NCBI RefSeq assembly: GCF_001571285.1
Contig: NZ_BCTM01000010.1
Coordinates: 62,001-126,000, forward strand
Source: Kluyvera cryocrescens NBRC 102467
Lineage (GTDB): Bacteria > Pseudomonadota > Gammaproteobacteria > Enterobacterales > Enterobacteriaceae
Length of the DNA: 64,000 bases
Reading direction: 5' to 3'
A model generated the notes under the pieces. The model made no database searches. It had not been told where the DNA came from and saw only the letters and a list, made by a program, of their open reading frames with translations. Of the stretch, positions 54,046 to 64,000 are shown piece after piece. Every line of letters begins with the position of its first letter. Within the stretch, counting starts at the first letter, position 1. Position numbers and translations under genes: made by a program.

Positions 54046-55242
54046 ATGAACAAAAACAGAGGGTTAACGCCTCTGGCGGTCGTTCTGATGCTCTCAGGCA
54101 GCTTAGCGCTAACAGGATGTGACGACAAACCAGCTCAGCAAGGAGCCCAACACGCGCCAGAAGTCGGCGTAGTGACGCTCAAATCTGAACCTCTTGTAAT
54201 CACGACAGAATTACCCGGCCGCACAAACGCATTCCGCGTAGCGGAAGTTCGTCCGCAGGTCAGCGGTATTATTCTGAAGCGTAACTTTACCGAGGGTGGC
54301 GATATCACCGCGGGCGAGTCGCTCTATCAGATTGATCCAGCCACCTATCAGGCGTCTTATGAAAGCGCAAAAGGCGATTTAGCGAAGGCACAGGCCGCCG
54401 CCAATATCGCGAAATTGACCGTTAACCGCTATTCAAAACTGCTCGGCACTCAGTACATCAGCCGTCAGGATTATGACACCGCTGTCGCCGATGCACAGCA
54501 GGCTAACGCCGCCGTGCTGGCCGCGAAGGCCGCCGTTGAAACCGCACGCATTAACCTGGCTTATACCAAAGTGACTTCGCCGATCAGCGGACGCATTGGT
54601 AAATCCAACGTAACCGAAGGTGCGCTGGTGCAAAACGGTCAGGCTACGGCGCTGGCAACCGTGCAGCAGTTAGATCCTATCTACGTTGATGTCACCCAAT
54701 CCAGCAACGACTTTTTACGTCTGAAGCAAGAGCTGATGGACGGCAAACTGAAGCAGGAAAACGGCAAAGCGAAAGTGGACCTGGTGACCAACGATGGCAT
54801 CAAGTATCCGCAGAGCGGCGCTCTGGAATTCTCTGACGTTACCGTTGACCAGACCACCGGTTCGATTACGCTGCGCGCGGTCTTCCCGAACCCAGACCAC
54901 ACGCTGCTGCCGGGAATGTTTGTCCGCGCACGTCTGGAAGAAGGGACCAACCCGAATGCGCTGCTGGTTCCACAGCAGGGTGTAACCCGTACGCCACGTG
55001 GTGATGCTACTGCGCTGGTGGTAGGTGAAGGCGATAAAGTCGAGACCCGTCAGATCGTTGCAACACAGGCCATTGGCGATAAATGGCTGGTGACTGAAGG
55101 TTTGAAAGATGGCGATCGCGTGATTATCACCGGTCTGCAAAAAGTGAAACCGGGCGTGCAGGTTAAAGCCCAGGAAGTCACTTCTGACGCTAAACAGCCG
55201 GCCGAAGCTGGTGCAGCTCCGTCAGAACAAACCAAGTCTTAA
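54046..55242 (+). CDS. acrA: Multidrug efflux periplasmic adaptor AcrA
   Basis: 398 aa. It is a lipoprotein: signal peptide with lipobox LTGC (Cys25). The membrane-fusion architecture shows the lipoyl halves (RPQVSGIILKRNFTEGGDI and TSPISGRIGKSNVTEG), an alpha-hairpin rich in Ala (AKAAVETARINL) and a C-terminal membrane-proximal domain. It joins AcrB to TolC. The ATG at 54046 follows GAGG. It is 22 bp from acrB. The C-terminal tail is poorly conserved, as usual. Confidence 0.97.
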   Translation: MNKNRGLTPLAVVLMLSGSLALTGCDDKPAQQGAQHAPEVGVVTLKSEPLVITTELPGRTNAFRVAEVRPQVSGIILKRNFTEGGDITAGESLYQIDPATYQASYESAKGDLAKAQAAANIAKLTVNRYSKLLGTQYISRQDYDTAVADAQQANAAVLAAKAAVETARINLAYTKVTSPISGRIGKSNVTEGALVQNGQATALATVQQLDPIYVDVTQSSNDFLRLKQELMDGKLKQENGKAKVDLVTNDGIKYPQSGALEFSDVTVDQTTGSITLRAVFPNPDHTLLPGMFVRARLEEGTNPNALLVPQQGVTRTPRGDATALVVGEGDKVETRQIVATQAIGDKWLVTEGLKDGDRVIITGLQKVKPGVQVKAQEVTSDAKQPAEAGAAPSEQTKS

Positions 55243-55261
55243 CTTAAACAGGAGCCGTTAA

Positions 55262-58411
<3,150 letters not shown>

Positions 58412-58424
58412 AATTCTGACTGGC

Positions 58425-58452
58425 AAAGGGTCGCGAAAGCGGCCCTTTTTTT
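58425..58452 (+). terminator. Terminator of acrAB
   Basis: AAAGGGTCGC-GAAA-GCGGCCCTTT with a G-T pair is followed by a run of T. The stable GAAA tetraloop and eight T residues make it a strong intrinsic terminator. Confidence 0.9.
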
Positions 58453-58956
58453 ATGCCTCTTTTTGATAAAAATGCCAGGTACACACCACGCTCATTTTTT
58501 AATCAATCATTAAAAAGTGTGATATTGTATTCGCGATTAATATTAAAAATAACGATTCGTGGTATAAACGGAAATTGAGATTTGTCTTTATCTTATTTTC
58601 AATAAACAGGATTGCCTGTCATTTCCATAAGAAATTAAGAATATTCCTAAGAGACATTGTCGGACCTTTGTGAAACATTTGCTGTCTAAGGTAATGGCTC
58701 GGTATTATCGATAGATCCTTCTTATGTGGAAACAAGACGTTAGCTTTTAATGCGCATGGGCATCCTCAGAAGAAAGAAAAATTAATCGCCAGAGGATAAA
58801 TTGTAATTTTTCGTAATAGCTCGGTGAAATCTGTTCCAGAGTAGATTATAGTTACAGCAGATCGGGAACATGTGCATGTTTCTGGCTAACCAGTAGTACC
58901 CATCCCGCACCGGCATTTGTTATTAGCTGTTTGTACCAGAATCAGGGGGATGCGTT
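58453..58956. other. 504-bp AT-rich gap between acrAB and tomB
   Basis: There is no ORF with a credible start. The DNA is markedly more AT-rich than its surroundings, with the inverted pair TTTTTAAT / ATTAAAAA near 58496-58516. It should contain the tomB-hha promoter and probable H-NS/Hha binding DNA. Confidence 0.55.
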
Positions 58957-59331
58957 ATGGACGAATACTCACCAAAAAGACATGATATCGCACAGCTTAA
59001 GTTCCTTTGCGAAACGCTGTATCATGACAGTCTCGCCACGCTGGAAGAGAGCAACCATGGCTGGGTAAATGACCCTACCTCGGCAGTTAATCTGCAGCTT
59101 AATGAACTGATAGAACATATCGCAACGTTCGCACTTAATTATAAAATTAAGTACGATGAAGATAATAAACTGATTGCACAGATTGACGAATATCTGGATG
59201 ATACTTTCATGCTGTTTGGCAACTACGGCATTAATAGCGATGACCTTCAAAAATGGCGTAAGTCAGGGAACAAACTGTTTCGCTGTTTTGTCAACGTGAG
59301 CCGTGCTAATCCTGTTAGCCTTTCTTGTTAA
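58957..59331 (+). CDS. tomB: Hha toxicity-modulating antitoxin TomB (YbaJ)
   Basis: 124 aa as in E. coli. It is acidic, with a helix-rich body and conserved Cys near the C-terminus (KLFRCFVNVSRANPVSLSC). TomB counters Hha toxicity, in part by oxidising a cysteine of Hha, and affects biofilm formation. SD GGGG is upstream; hha follows 25 nt later, so the two form an operon. Codon use is more AT-rich than in the neighbours, as also in K-12. Confidence 0.95.
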   Translation: MDEYSPKRHDIAQLKFLCETLYHDSLATLEESNHGWVNDPTSAVNLQLNELIEHIATFALNYKIKYDEDNKLIAQIDEYLDDTFMLFGNYGINSDDLQKWRKSGNKLFRCFVNVSRANPVSLSC

Positions 59332-59356
59332 AACTATTACAATCAATGGGTGAATT

Positions 59357-59575
59357 ATGTCTGATAAACCATTAACTAAAACTGATTATTTGATGCGCCT
59401 ACGACGCTGTCAGTCAATTGATACGTTAGAGCGTGTAATTGAAAAAAATAAATATGAACTTTCCGATAATGAACTGGCGGTATTTTACTCAGCAGCCGAT
59501 CATCGTCTGGCCGAATTGACCATGAATAAACTGTACGACAAAATCCCGTCAACCGTCTGGAAGTTCATTCGCTAA
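59357..59575 (+). CDS. hha: Haemolysin expression modulator Hha
   Basis: 72 aa and near identical to E. coli Hha: [20 protein letters not shown], with the conserved Cys18, and [16 protein letters not shown] at the end. Hha binds H-NS and helps silence AT-rich horizontally acquired genes. It is co-transcribed with its antagonist tomB. Confidence 0.97.
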   Translation: MSDKPLTKTDYLMRLRRCQSIDTLERVIEKNKYELSDNELAVFYSAADHRLAELTMNKLYDKIPSTVWKFIR

Positions 59576-59715
59576 TCTTTATTCCATTGTGAGTACAAGG
59601 CTCTCTCCTCCCGTTTGACCTATAACTGTGATTATTATCACAACTACGGATTGGGAACGTTCCCTAAGAATCGTTAGCCTTTTATGGTAATAGCTTCCTG
59701 AAGACGGAGGCTCAC

Positions 59716-60270
59716 ATGAGTACTGAAAAACATAAAATGATTGCGGGCGAACTCTATCGTCCGGCAGACGACACGCTAAAAATGGACCGGGTTCGCGCCA
59801 GGCAACTCATCCACCGTTATAACCATACGGCTCCCGATGAAAAAGCCATCCGCGCTCAGCTGCTGCGCGAGCTATTAGGCCAGGGCGACGACGCCTATAT
59901 CGAGCCCACGTTCCGCTGCGACTACGGTTATAACATCTACCTTGGCACCAATTTCTACGCTAACTTCGATTGCGTTATGCTGGACGTTTGTCCTATTCAT
60001 ATCGGCGATAACTGCATGCTGGCGCCGGGCGTGCATATTTATACCGCAACGCATCCACTGGATCCTGAGGCGCGTAATAGCGGCATGGAATACGGTAAAC
60101 CGGTCACCATTGGTCATAACGTCTGGATTGGTGGGCGGGCGATTATTAATCCCGGGGTAACCATCGGCGATAATGCGGTCATCGCTTCAGGCGCAGTGGT
60201 CGTCAAAGATGTTCCGGCAAATGCCGTGGTTGGCGGTAACCCGGCAAAAATCATCAAAATGATCAGCTAG
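59716..60270 (+). CDS. maa: Maltose O-acetyltransferase Maa
   Basis: 184 aa (183 in E. coli). The left-handed beta-helix repeats ([21 protein letters not shown]) are typical of the LacA/NodL/Maa hexapeptide family. The active-site His is in [11 protein letters not shown] (about 115). It transfers acetyl from acetyl-CoA to maltose and glucose; its role is probably detoxification. SD AGACGGAGG precedes the ATG. It stands alone. Confidence 0.94.
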   Translation: MSTEKHKMIAGELYRPADDTLKMDRVRARQLIHRYNHTAPDEKAIRAQLLRELLGQGDDAYIEPTFRCDYGYNIYLGTNFYANFDCVMLDVCPIHIGDNCMLAPGVHIYTATHPLDPEARNSGMEYGKPVTIGHNVWIGGRAIINPGVTIGDNAVIASGAVVVKDVPANAVVGGNPAKIIKMIS

Positions 60271-60374
60271 GCGCGCTGTCGACTGTTATGCTTTTTTGCA
60301 ACCGATCTGTTACTTTCCGTGTGGATTAATGCAACATAGAATAGGTCAATCCGCCTTCCGTTGCCGAGCTTAAG

Positions 60375-60845
60375 ATGTCAGAGATCCAGCGATTACTCAC
60401 GCAAACCATTGATGAATTGAATACCACTGAAAAGCGCGACAACCGCCCGCGCTTTAGTATCAGTTTTATCCGCAATCATCCCGGCCTGTTCATCGCCATG
60501 TATGTCGCCTTCTTTGCGACCCTGGTGGTGATGATGCGTTCCGACACGCTGGCGGATTCGGTCTGGTTGCTCTGGCTGATGTTCGCGCTGCTTAACGGCT
60601 TCTTCTTCTTTGACGTCTACCCACGCTATCGCTACGAAGATATCGATGTTCTGGATTTTCGCGTCTGCTATAACGGCGAATGGTACAACACGCGTTTTGT
60701 TCCGCCGCAGTTAATTGAACGTATTTTGAACTCCAGTCGCGTAGATGGTCAGTCGAAAACGCAGCTGCAAAAGATGCTCTCCACCAAAGGTGAGTTGTCG
60801 TTCTACGACGTGTTCAGCCTGACCCGTTCTGAAGCTGCTCAATAA
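60375..60845 (+). CDS. ylaC: Inner-membrane protein YlaC
   Basis: 156 aa as in E. coli. It has two hydrophobic helices ([18 protein letters not shown] and [17 protein letters not shown]) and a cytosolic C-terminus with [30 protein letters not shown]. No function is known. The last 32 bp overlap the 3' end of the convergent regulator gene, so both reading frames use that stretch. Confidence 0.92.
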   Translation: MSEIQRLLTQTIDELNTTEKRDNRPRFSISFIRNHPGLFIAMYVAFFATLVVMMRSDTLADSVWLLWLMFALLNGFFFFDVYPRYRYEDIDVLDFRVCYNGEWYNTRFVPPQLIERILNSSRVDGQSKTQLQKMLSTKGELSFYDVFSLTRSEAAQ

Positions 60846-62271
60846 GCCGCTGTAGCGTGCGGATTGCCGTTGCAAACTGTGATGCCGACGTGTTGCCGTA
60901 CCCCAGCACCAGCCCCGTACGGGCGTGCTGGCGGTTAAGGTAAAATGAGCTCAATGCGCTGGGCGCTATCTGATGCGCATGTGCCAGACGAACCAGCGCC
61001 ACATCATCAACCCCATCAATCGCTACCGTCAGATGCAGTCCTCCCTCCCCAGCCATCACGCTATGCGCGACCGTCAACTCCTGTGCCAACGCCTCATGCA
61101 GCTGCGATTGCCGTTTACGGTATAAACGCCGCATCGACGCAAGATGGCGAGCGTAATGCCCCTCTTCAATAAACCGGGCCAGGGCACGCTGTTCAGCGCG
61201 ATGGCCGCCGCGCAGCAGCGCGCGAATGGCCGGCTGTGCTGATTCAACCAACGCGGACGGCAGTACCATAAAACCGATACGTAGCGACGGAAACAGGGTC
61301 TTACTAAAAGTGCCTAAATAAACCACCGGTGCATTGCTAACCATTCCACGCATCGCCGGAATCGGTTCGCCGCTGAAGCGAAACTCACTGTCATAATCAT
61401 CCTCCACAATCCAGGCACCCTGCTGGCGAGCAAACGCCAGCAGCGCCAGGCGTCGCGAAGCGCTCAGCACGCTGCCGGTTGGATACTGATGTGAAGGCGA
61501 GGTGAAAATCAGCGTGGGCGTCGCTAAATCGCGATCGATGTTCATTCCTTCTTCATCCACCGGCACACCCTCCAGCCGAAGTCCGGCGGCGCTAAAGGCG
61601 CTTCTGGCGCCAAAATATCCCGGTTCTTCGACCCAGGCAGTTTGCCCTGGTTCGCTAAGCAGCTGAGTGCAAAGATTTACCCCTTCCAGCGCCCCTTCGG
61701 TAATCACAATCTGCCGGGCATCGCAGTCGATACCGCGTGATAGTGCCAAATGGCGAGCAATGGCGACCCGCAGTGGCCATTCCCCTGCGGAATCCCCATA
61801 ACCCAGCAGGCGGCTTCCCTCTTCGCGCAACACGCCATCGAGCAATCGCCGCCATAGCGGCAGCGGAAAATAGTTAAGCGCTGGTGTTCCCGGCGCAAAC
61901 AGCAATGGCGGTGTATCGCGCGGCAGCACCGGCGGCAAAGACTGCAAGCGCAACGACAATGCGGCGGCACTGAACGCTGGGCAGTCCCGATTTTGCGGCT
62001 GCGGTAGTGCGGTTACCCGCGAGCCGCGACGATCCCGATGCAGATACCCTTCCATCGCCAACTGCTCCAGCGCTGCATTGACGGTATTGCGTGAAATCGA
62101 TAACCGCTGCGCCATGACCCGCGAACCGGGGAGCCAGCTTTGCGCCTGGAGCTGCCCCTGCATAATTGCCTCTCTCAGCGTGCTGTAGAGACGGCGTTGC
62201 AGCGTTTCACCCGCGCGCGCCTGTAGCGAACGTATAAGCATAGCGAAAAAGGGATCGTCGGGAATATTCAT
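60814..62271 (-). CDS. MocR/PdxR-type PLP-dependent regulator
   Basis: 485 aa. An N-terminal GntR-type winged HTH ([44 protein letters not shown], about 29-71) is fused to an aminotransferase fold type I domain with the PLP lysine Lys324 in [15 protein letters not shown], plus EEPGYFGAR and DDYDSEF. Such regulators sense PLP or amino acids and do not catalyse transamination. The ATG at 62271 has AGGAGG 6 nt upstream; the 14-codon extension is rejected. It is divergent from the GNAT gene, its likely target. The ligand is unknown. Confidence 0.88.
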   Translation of the reverse strand: MNIPDDPFFAMLIRSLQARAGETLQRRLYSTLREAIMQGQLQAQSWLPGSRVMAQRLSISRNTVNAALEQLAMEGYLHRDRRGSRVTALPQPQNRDCPAFSAAALSLRLQSLPPVLPRDTPPLLFAPGTPALNYFPLPLWRRLLDGVLREEGSRLLGYGDSAGEWPLRVAIARHLALSRGIDCDARQIVITEGALEGVNLCTQLLSEPGQTAWVEEPGYFGARSAFSAAGLRLEGVPVDEEGMNIDRDLATPTLIFTSPSHQYPTGSVLSASRRLALLAFARQQGAWIVEDDYDSEFRFSGEPIPAMRGMVSNAPVVYLGTFSKTLFPSLRIGFMVLPSALVESAQPAIRALLRGGHRAEQRALARFIEEGHYARHLASMRRLYRKRQSQLHEALAQELTVAHSVMAGEGGLHLTVAIDGVDDVALVRLAHAHQIAPSALSSFYLNRQHARTGLVLGYGNTSASQFATAIRTLQRLIEQLQNGSG

Positions 62272-62374
62272 CGGGCCTCCTCGTGGCACCATTAAAAGAT
62301 ACCTTGATGGCACTTTTTATGGAACCAGTAAACTTATACGCTCGACGTATTGTTTATTTCCCCAAGGAGAGGTT
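62272..62374. promoter_or_regulatory. Divergent promoter region with repeated TGGCAC-like sites
   Basis: TGGCACC at 62284, TGGCACT at 62308 and TGGAACC at 62320 form direct repeats spaced 24 and 12 bp. MocR-type regulators often bind direct repeats, so these are candidate operators controlling both divergent genes. No experiment supports this. Confidence 0.35.
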
Positions 62375-63085
62375 ATGAGTCAACTTAATCAATTCGGTCA
62401 GTTAATTGGTGATGCCCTGCAAGATTGGCAGCCGCGTCCACATCCGCAGCGCGTGACGCTGGAAGGCCGCTATTGTCGCCTGGAGCCGCTAAGTCTTCAG
62501 CATGCCGAGGCGCTGTTTGCCGCCCACCAGCAGGCAACGGATACCCGCGGCTGGACCTGGCTGCTGCGCGAGCCGGAAAGCTCAGTCGAAGAGTATCGTC
62601 AGTGGATTGCGAGCATCGAAACGTTACAGGACCCAATCCAATTTGCGGTGATTGATAGCCGCACCGGGCTACCGGTTGGTTCCCTGGCGCTGATGCGTAT
62701 TGACCCGAAAAATGGTGTGATGGAGGTGGGCCACGTTCATTTTTCTCCGCTGTTGAGCCGTACGCCGGCATCAACGGAAGCGCAGTGGCTATTGATGCGC
62801 TATGCCTTTGAAACGCTAGGATATCGCCGTTACGAGTGGAAATGTAATAGCTTTAACGAACCGTCGCGTAAGGCTGCGCTGCGCTTAGGTTTTCAGTTTG
62901 AAGGGCGCTTTCGTCAGGCGCTGGTGATTAAGGGCCATAATCGCGATACCGACTGGTTTTCCATTATTGATGGCGAGTGGCCGGCACTCAACCTGGCATT
63001 TCAGAAATGGCTTGCCGTCGACAATTTTACCGCCGACGGCAAGCAACGCCAGTCCCTGGAGACATTACGTAAAGCCAGCGCTTAA
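62375..63085 (+). CDS. GNAT acetyltransferase, RimJ/RimL type
   Basis: 236 aa with the GNAT fold: motif D/C elements [20 protein letters not shown], central [19 protein letters not shown], and [23 protein letters not shown]. These match the RimL/RimJ-like subfamily that acetylates protein N-termini or small amines. It has a good SD (AAGGAGAGG). The neighbour is a divergent MocR regulator gene, which hints at an amine or amino-acid substrate. It overlaps the convergent ykgO end by 4 bp. Confidence 0.85.
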   Translation: MSQLNQFGQLIGDALQDWQPRPHPQRVTLEGRYCRLEPLSLQHAEALFAAHQQATDTRGWTWLLREPESSVEEYRQWIASIETLQDPIQFAVIDSRTGLPVGSLALMRIDPKNGVMEVGHVHFSPLLSRTPASTEAQWLLMRYAFETLGYRRYEWKCNSFNEPSRKAALRLGFQFEGRFRQALVIKGHNRDTDWFSIIDGEWPALNLAFQKWLAVDNFTADGKQRQSLETLRKASA

Positions 63086-63222
63086 CGACGTTTCTTACGC
63101 CCCTGCACCGCCTTAAAGCGGGGGTTAGATTTGCAGATAACGTACAAACGCCCTTTGCGTTTGACGATCTGGCAATCCGGATGGCGCTGCTTTGCGCTGC
63201 GCAACGAGTTAAGCACCTGCAT
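63082..63222 (-). CDS. ykgO: Zinc-independent ribosomal protein L36 paralogue YkgO (RpmJ2)
   Basis: 46 aa. It reads as an L36 chain ([20 protein letters not shown] at about 18-37), similar to E. coli YkgO. It lacks the full Cys/His set that binds zinc in standard L36 and has only two Cys. Such C-minus copies replace L36 when zinc is scarce. It overlaps the ykgM stop as ATGATG, so it is translationally coupled. It was found by reading the sequence because it is very short. Confidence 0.92.
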   Translation of the reverse strand: MQVLNSLRSAKQRHPDCQIVKRKGRLYVICKSNPRFKAVQGRKKRR

Positions 63223-63485
63223 CATGAACCTCTTTTTACATCAACAAAGCGACCAAAACGCTGGGTGAACCGCGCCACGCTGCCTTCTGTCGAAGCGGTA
63301 CGTTGTTTACCGGTGTAATACGGATGCGATTTGGACGAAACATCAATCGTGACATACGGATATGTCACCCCTTCCAGCTCAATTTCCCGGTCGGTTTTAA
63401 TGGTGGATCCCACGGTAAAGAACTCATTAGCGCTGGTGTCATGAAATACGACAGGACGGTAATGGGGATGGATATTGGCTTTCAT
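63222..63485 (-). CDS. ykgM: Zinc-independent ribosomal protein L31 type B, YkgM (RpmE2)
   Basis: 87 aa as in E. coli. It has no Cys at all, whereas L31 type A has a zinc-binding cluster, and carries the L31 body [18 protein letters not shown] and [11 protein letters not shown]. It replaces L31 when zinc is low and frees zinc from ribosomes. The ATG at 63485 follows AGGG; the longer upstream frame crosses the Zur box and is rejected. Confidence 0.95.
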   Translation of the reverse strand: MKANIHPHYRPVVFHDTSANEFFTVGSTIKTDREIELEGVTYPYVTIDVSSKSHPYYTGKQRTASTEGSVARFTQRFGRFVDVKRGS

Positions 63486-63498
63486 CTGACCCTCACTT

Positions 63499-63521
63499 AA
63501 TATGTTATAACATAACAATTA
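63499..63521 (-). promoter_or_regulatory. Zur box of ykgM-ykgO
   Basis: ATGTTATA-A-CATAACAA corresponds to the Zur palindrome ATGTTATANTATAACAT with two changes. It is about 15 bp upstream of the ykgM start and overlaps the expected promoter, consistent with repression when zinc is ample. Confidence 0.8.
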
Positions 63522-63662
63522 CGATACGCCGTCATCCTGCACATTACAACCCCTCTCTTTACAGGGACTTTTCTTTTGCCAGTTTTCGCAAAAGCTCAGA
63601 CCCCCGCGCGAACATAAATTAGAAATTAACGTTATTGGAGCCGATTTTTGCAATCAGGCAGG

Positions 63663-63687
63663 CTGTAGCTATCAACCTACAGGAGAG
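63663..63687 (+). promoter_or_regulatory. Small hairpin overlapping the leader-ORF ribosome binding site
   Basis: CTGTAG (63663-63668) pairs with CTACAG (63677-63682) around 8 nt. The second arm overlaps the first bases of the AGGAGAG Shine-Dalgarno at 63681-63687. It could lower initiation at the short ORF that follows. Confidence 0.4.
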
Positions 63688-63692
63688 ATCCC

Positions 63693-63824
63693 ATGCAGCG
63701 CTGTTGTTGTCATCCCCCACTCGCACCGCCTGAGTTACCCAGTATGAATCTGCAAAACGGAGATAATAATGAGCCTTACCACTCTGCCTATTCTGAGCCT
63801 CGCGCAGTACCAACAGCCGTCTGA
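63693..63824 (+). CDS. Candidate cysteine leader peptide (Cys-Cys-Cys uORF)
   Basis: 43 codons, starting MQRCCCHPPLAPPELP, with a strong SD (AGGAGAG, 5 nt spacing). Codons 4-6 are TGT TGT TGT and are followed by a Pro-rich run, both able to slow ribosomes. The frame continues past the start codon of the dioxygenase gene (63769) and stops at 63824, overlapping it by 56 bp in another frame. The downstream start has its own GGAG at 63759-63762, inside this ORF. A cysteine-sensing leader is the best reading; it is inferred from the codons and layout only, and it could also be a spurious ORF. Confidence 0.55.
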   Translation: MQRCCCHPPLAPPELPSMNLQNGDNNEPYHSAYSEPRAVPTAV

Positions 63825-64000
63825 ACGCGAGGCATTTTTAGCGCAGCTGCGTCACGCAGCCCGCGATGTTGGTTTCTTCTATCTGACCGATCACGGTATC
63901 AACGATGCCCTGCAGCAGTCGCTGCAATCTGAATCCCGCCGTTTTTTCGCCCTGTCCGACGAACAAAAACAGCAGGTGGCGATGATTCATTCCCCACATT
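63769..64000 (+). CDS. 2-oxoglutarate/Fe(II)-dependent dioxygenase, isopenicillin N synthase-like (partial, 3' end outside window)
   Basis: The first 77 residues are present; the frame is open to the window end. The start MSLTTLPILSLAQYQQ and AARDVGFFYLTDHGI match the N-terminal DIOX_N domain of non-haem 2-oxoglutarate dioxygenases. The iron ligands (HxD...H) would lie outside the window. GGAG at 63759-63762 is 6 nt before the ATG. The Cys-rich short ORF overlaps its start. In related genomes such genes often sit with sulfur-compound or methionine-type ABC importers, but that is background knowledge I cannot verify here. Confidence 0.8.
   Translation, partial: MSLTTLPILSLAQYQQPSEREAFLAQLRHAARDVGFFYLTDHGINDALQQSLQSESRRFFALSDEQKQQVAMIHSPH

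Noticed and set aside
58753-58788. 11-codon ORF MRMGILRRKKN in the acrB-tomB gap
   Set aside because: It has no clear ribosome binding site and is too short to judge; reported only as part of the gap.

Overview
The window is chromosomal DNA of a member of the Enterobacteriaceae close to the Klebsiella/Enterobacter/Kluyvera/Raoultella group. Most genes encode close relatives of E. coli K-12 proteins in nearly the same order as the K-12 segment from folD to ylaC. They keep the family lengths, ATG starts with good ribosome binding sites and moderately GC-rich codons. The species cannot be fixed from sequence alone. No phage, plasmid, insertion sequence or CRISPR array was found.

Layout, left to right. 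1-2.1 kb: a secreted serine hydrolase, the SOS-controlled gyrase inhibitor sbmC, and tRNA-Arg(TCT) argU. 2.4-4.1 kb: folD-ybcJ and ybcI. 4.4-7.4 kb: a nucleoside islet made of xapA, a TsgA-like transporter and a XapR-like regulator. 7.5-13.2 kb: cysS, ppiB-lpxH, purEK and selU. 13.2-20.2 kb: a five-gene peptide-type ABC importer preceded by a porin gene on the same strand. It lies where K-12 carries rhsD and associated genes. 20.4-31.9 kb: ybbP-ybbA, tesA-ybbO, ybbN (cnoX), fetAB, qmcA-ybbJ, cueR and copA. 31.9-40.9 kb: ybaP, the sRNA gene chiX, ybaK, ushA, fsr, ybaL, gsk and hemH. 41.0-49.7 kb: adk, htpG, recR, ybaB, dnaX, apt, ybaN, priC, rsmS and a lone Rpn-family nuclease gene. 49.8-58.4 kb: mscK, acrR and acrAB. 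58.9-60.8 kb: tomB-hha, maa and ylaC. 60.8-64.0 kb: a MocR-type regulator divergent from a GNAT acetyltransferase gene, the zinc-starvation ribosomal genes ykgM-ykgO, and the start of a 2-oxoglutarate/Fe(II) dioxygenase gene behind a short ORF with three consecutive cysteine codons.

Control signals readable in the DNA fit known circuits: a LexA box (sbmC), a PurR box (purEK), a CueR dyad (copA), an AcrR operator and a mar-box-like site (acrAB), sigma-32 promoters (htpG, ybbN), a Zur box (ykgMO), and -1 frameshift signals in dnaX and copA. The least familiar item is the Cys-Cys-Cys short ORF at the right end. It looks like a cysteine-sensing leader peptide overlapping the start of a downstream gene that probably belongs to sulfur metabolism.
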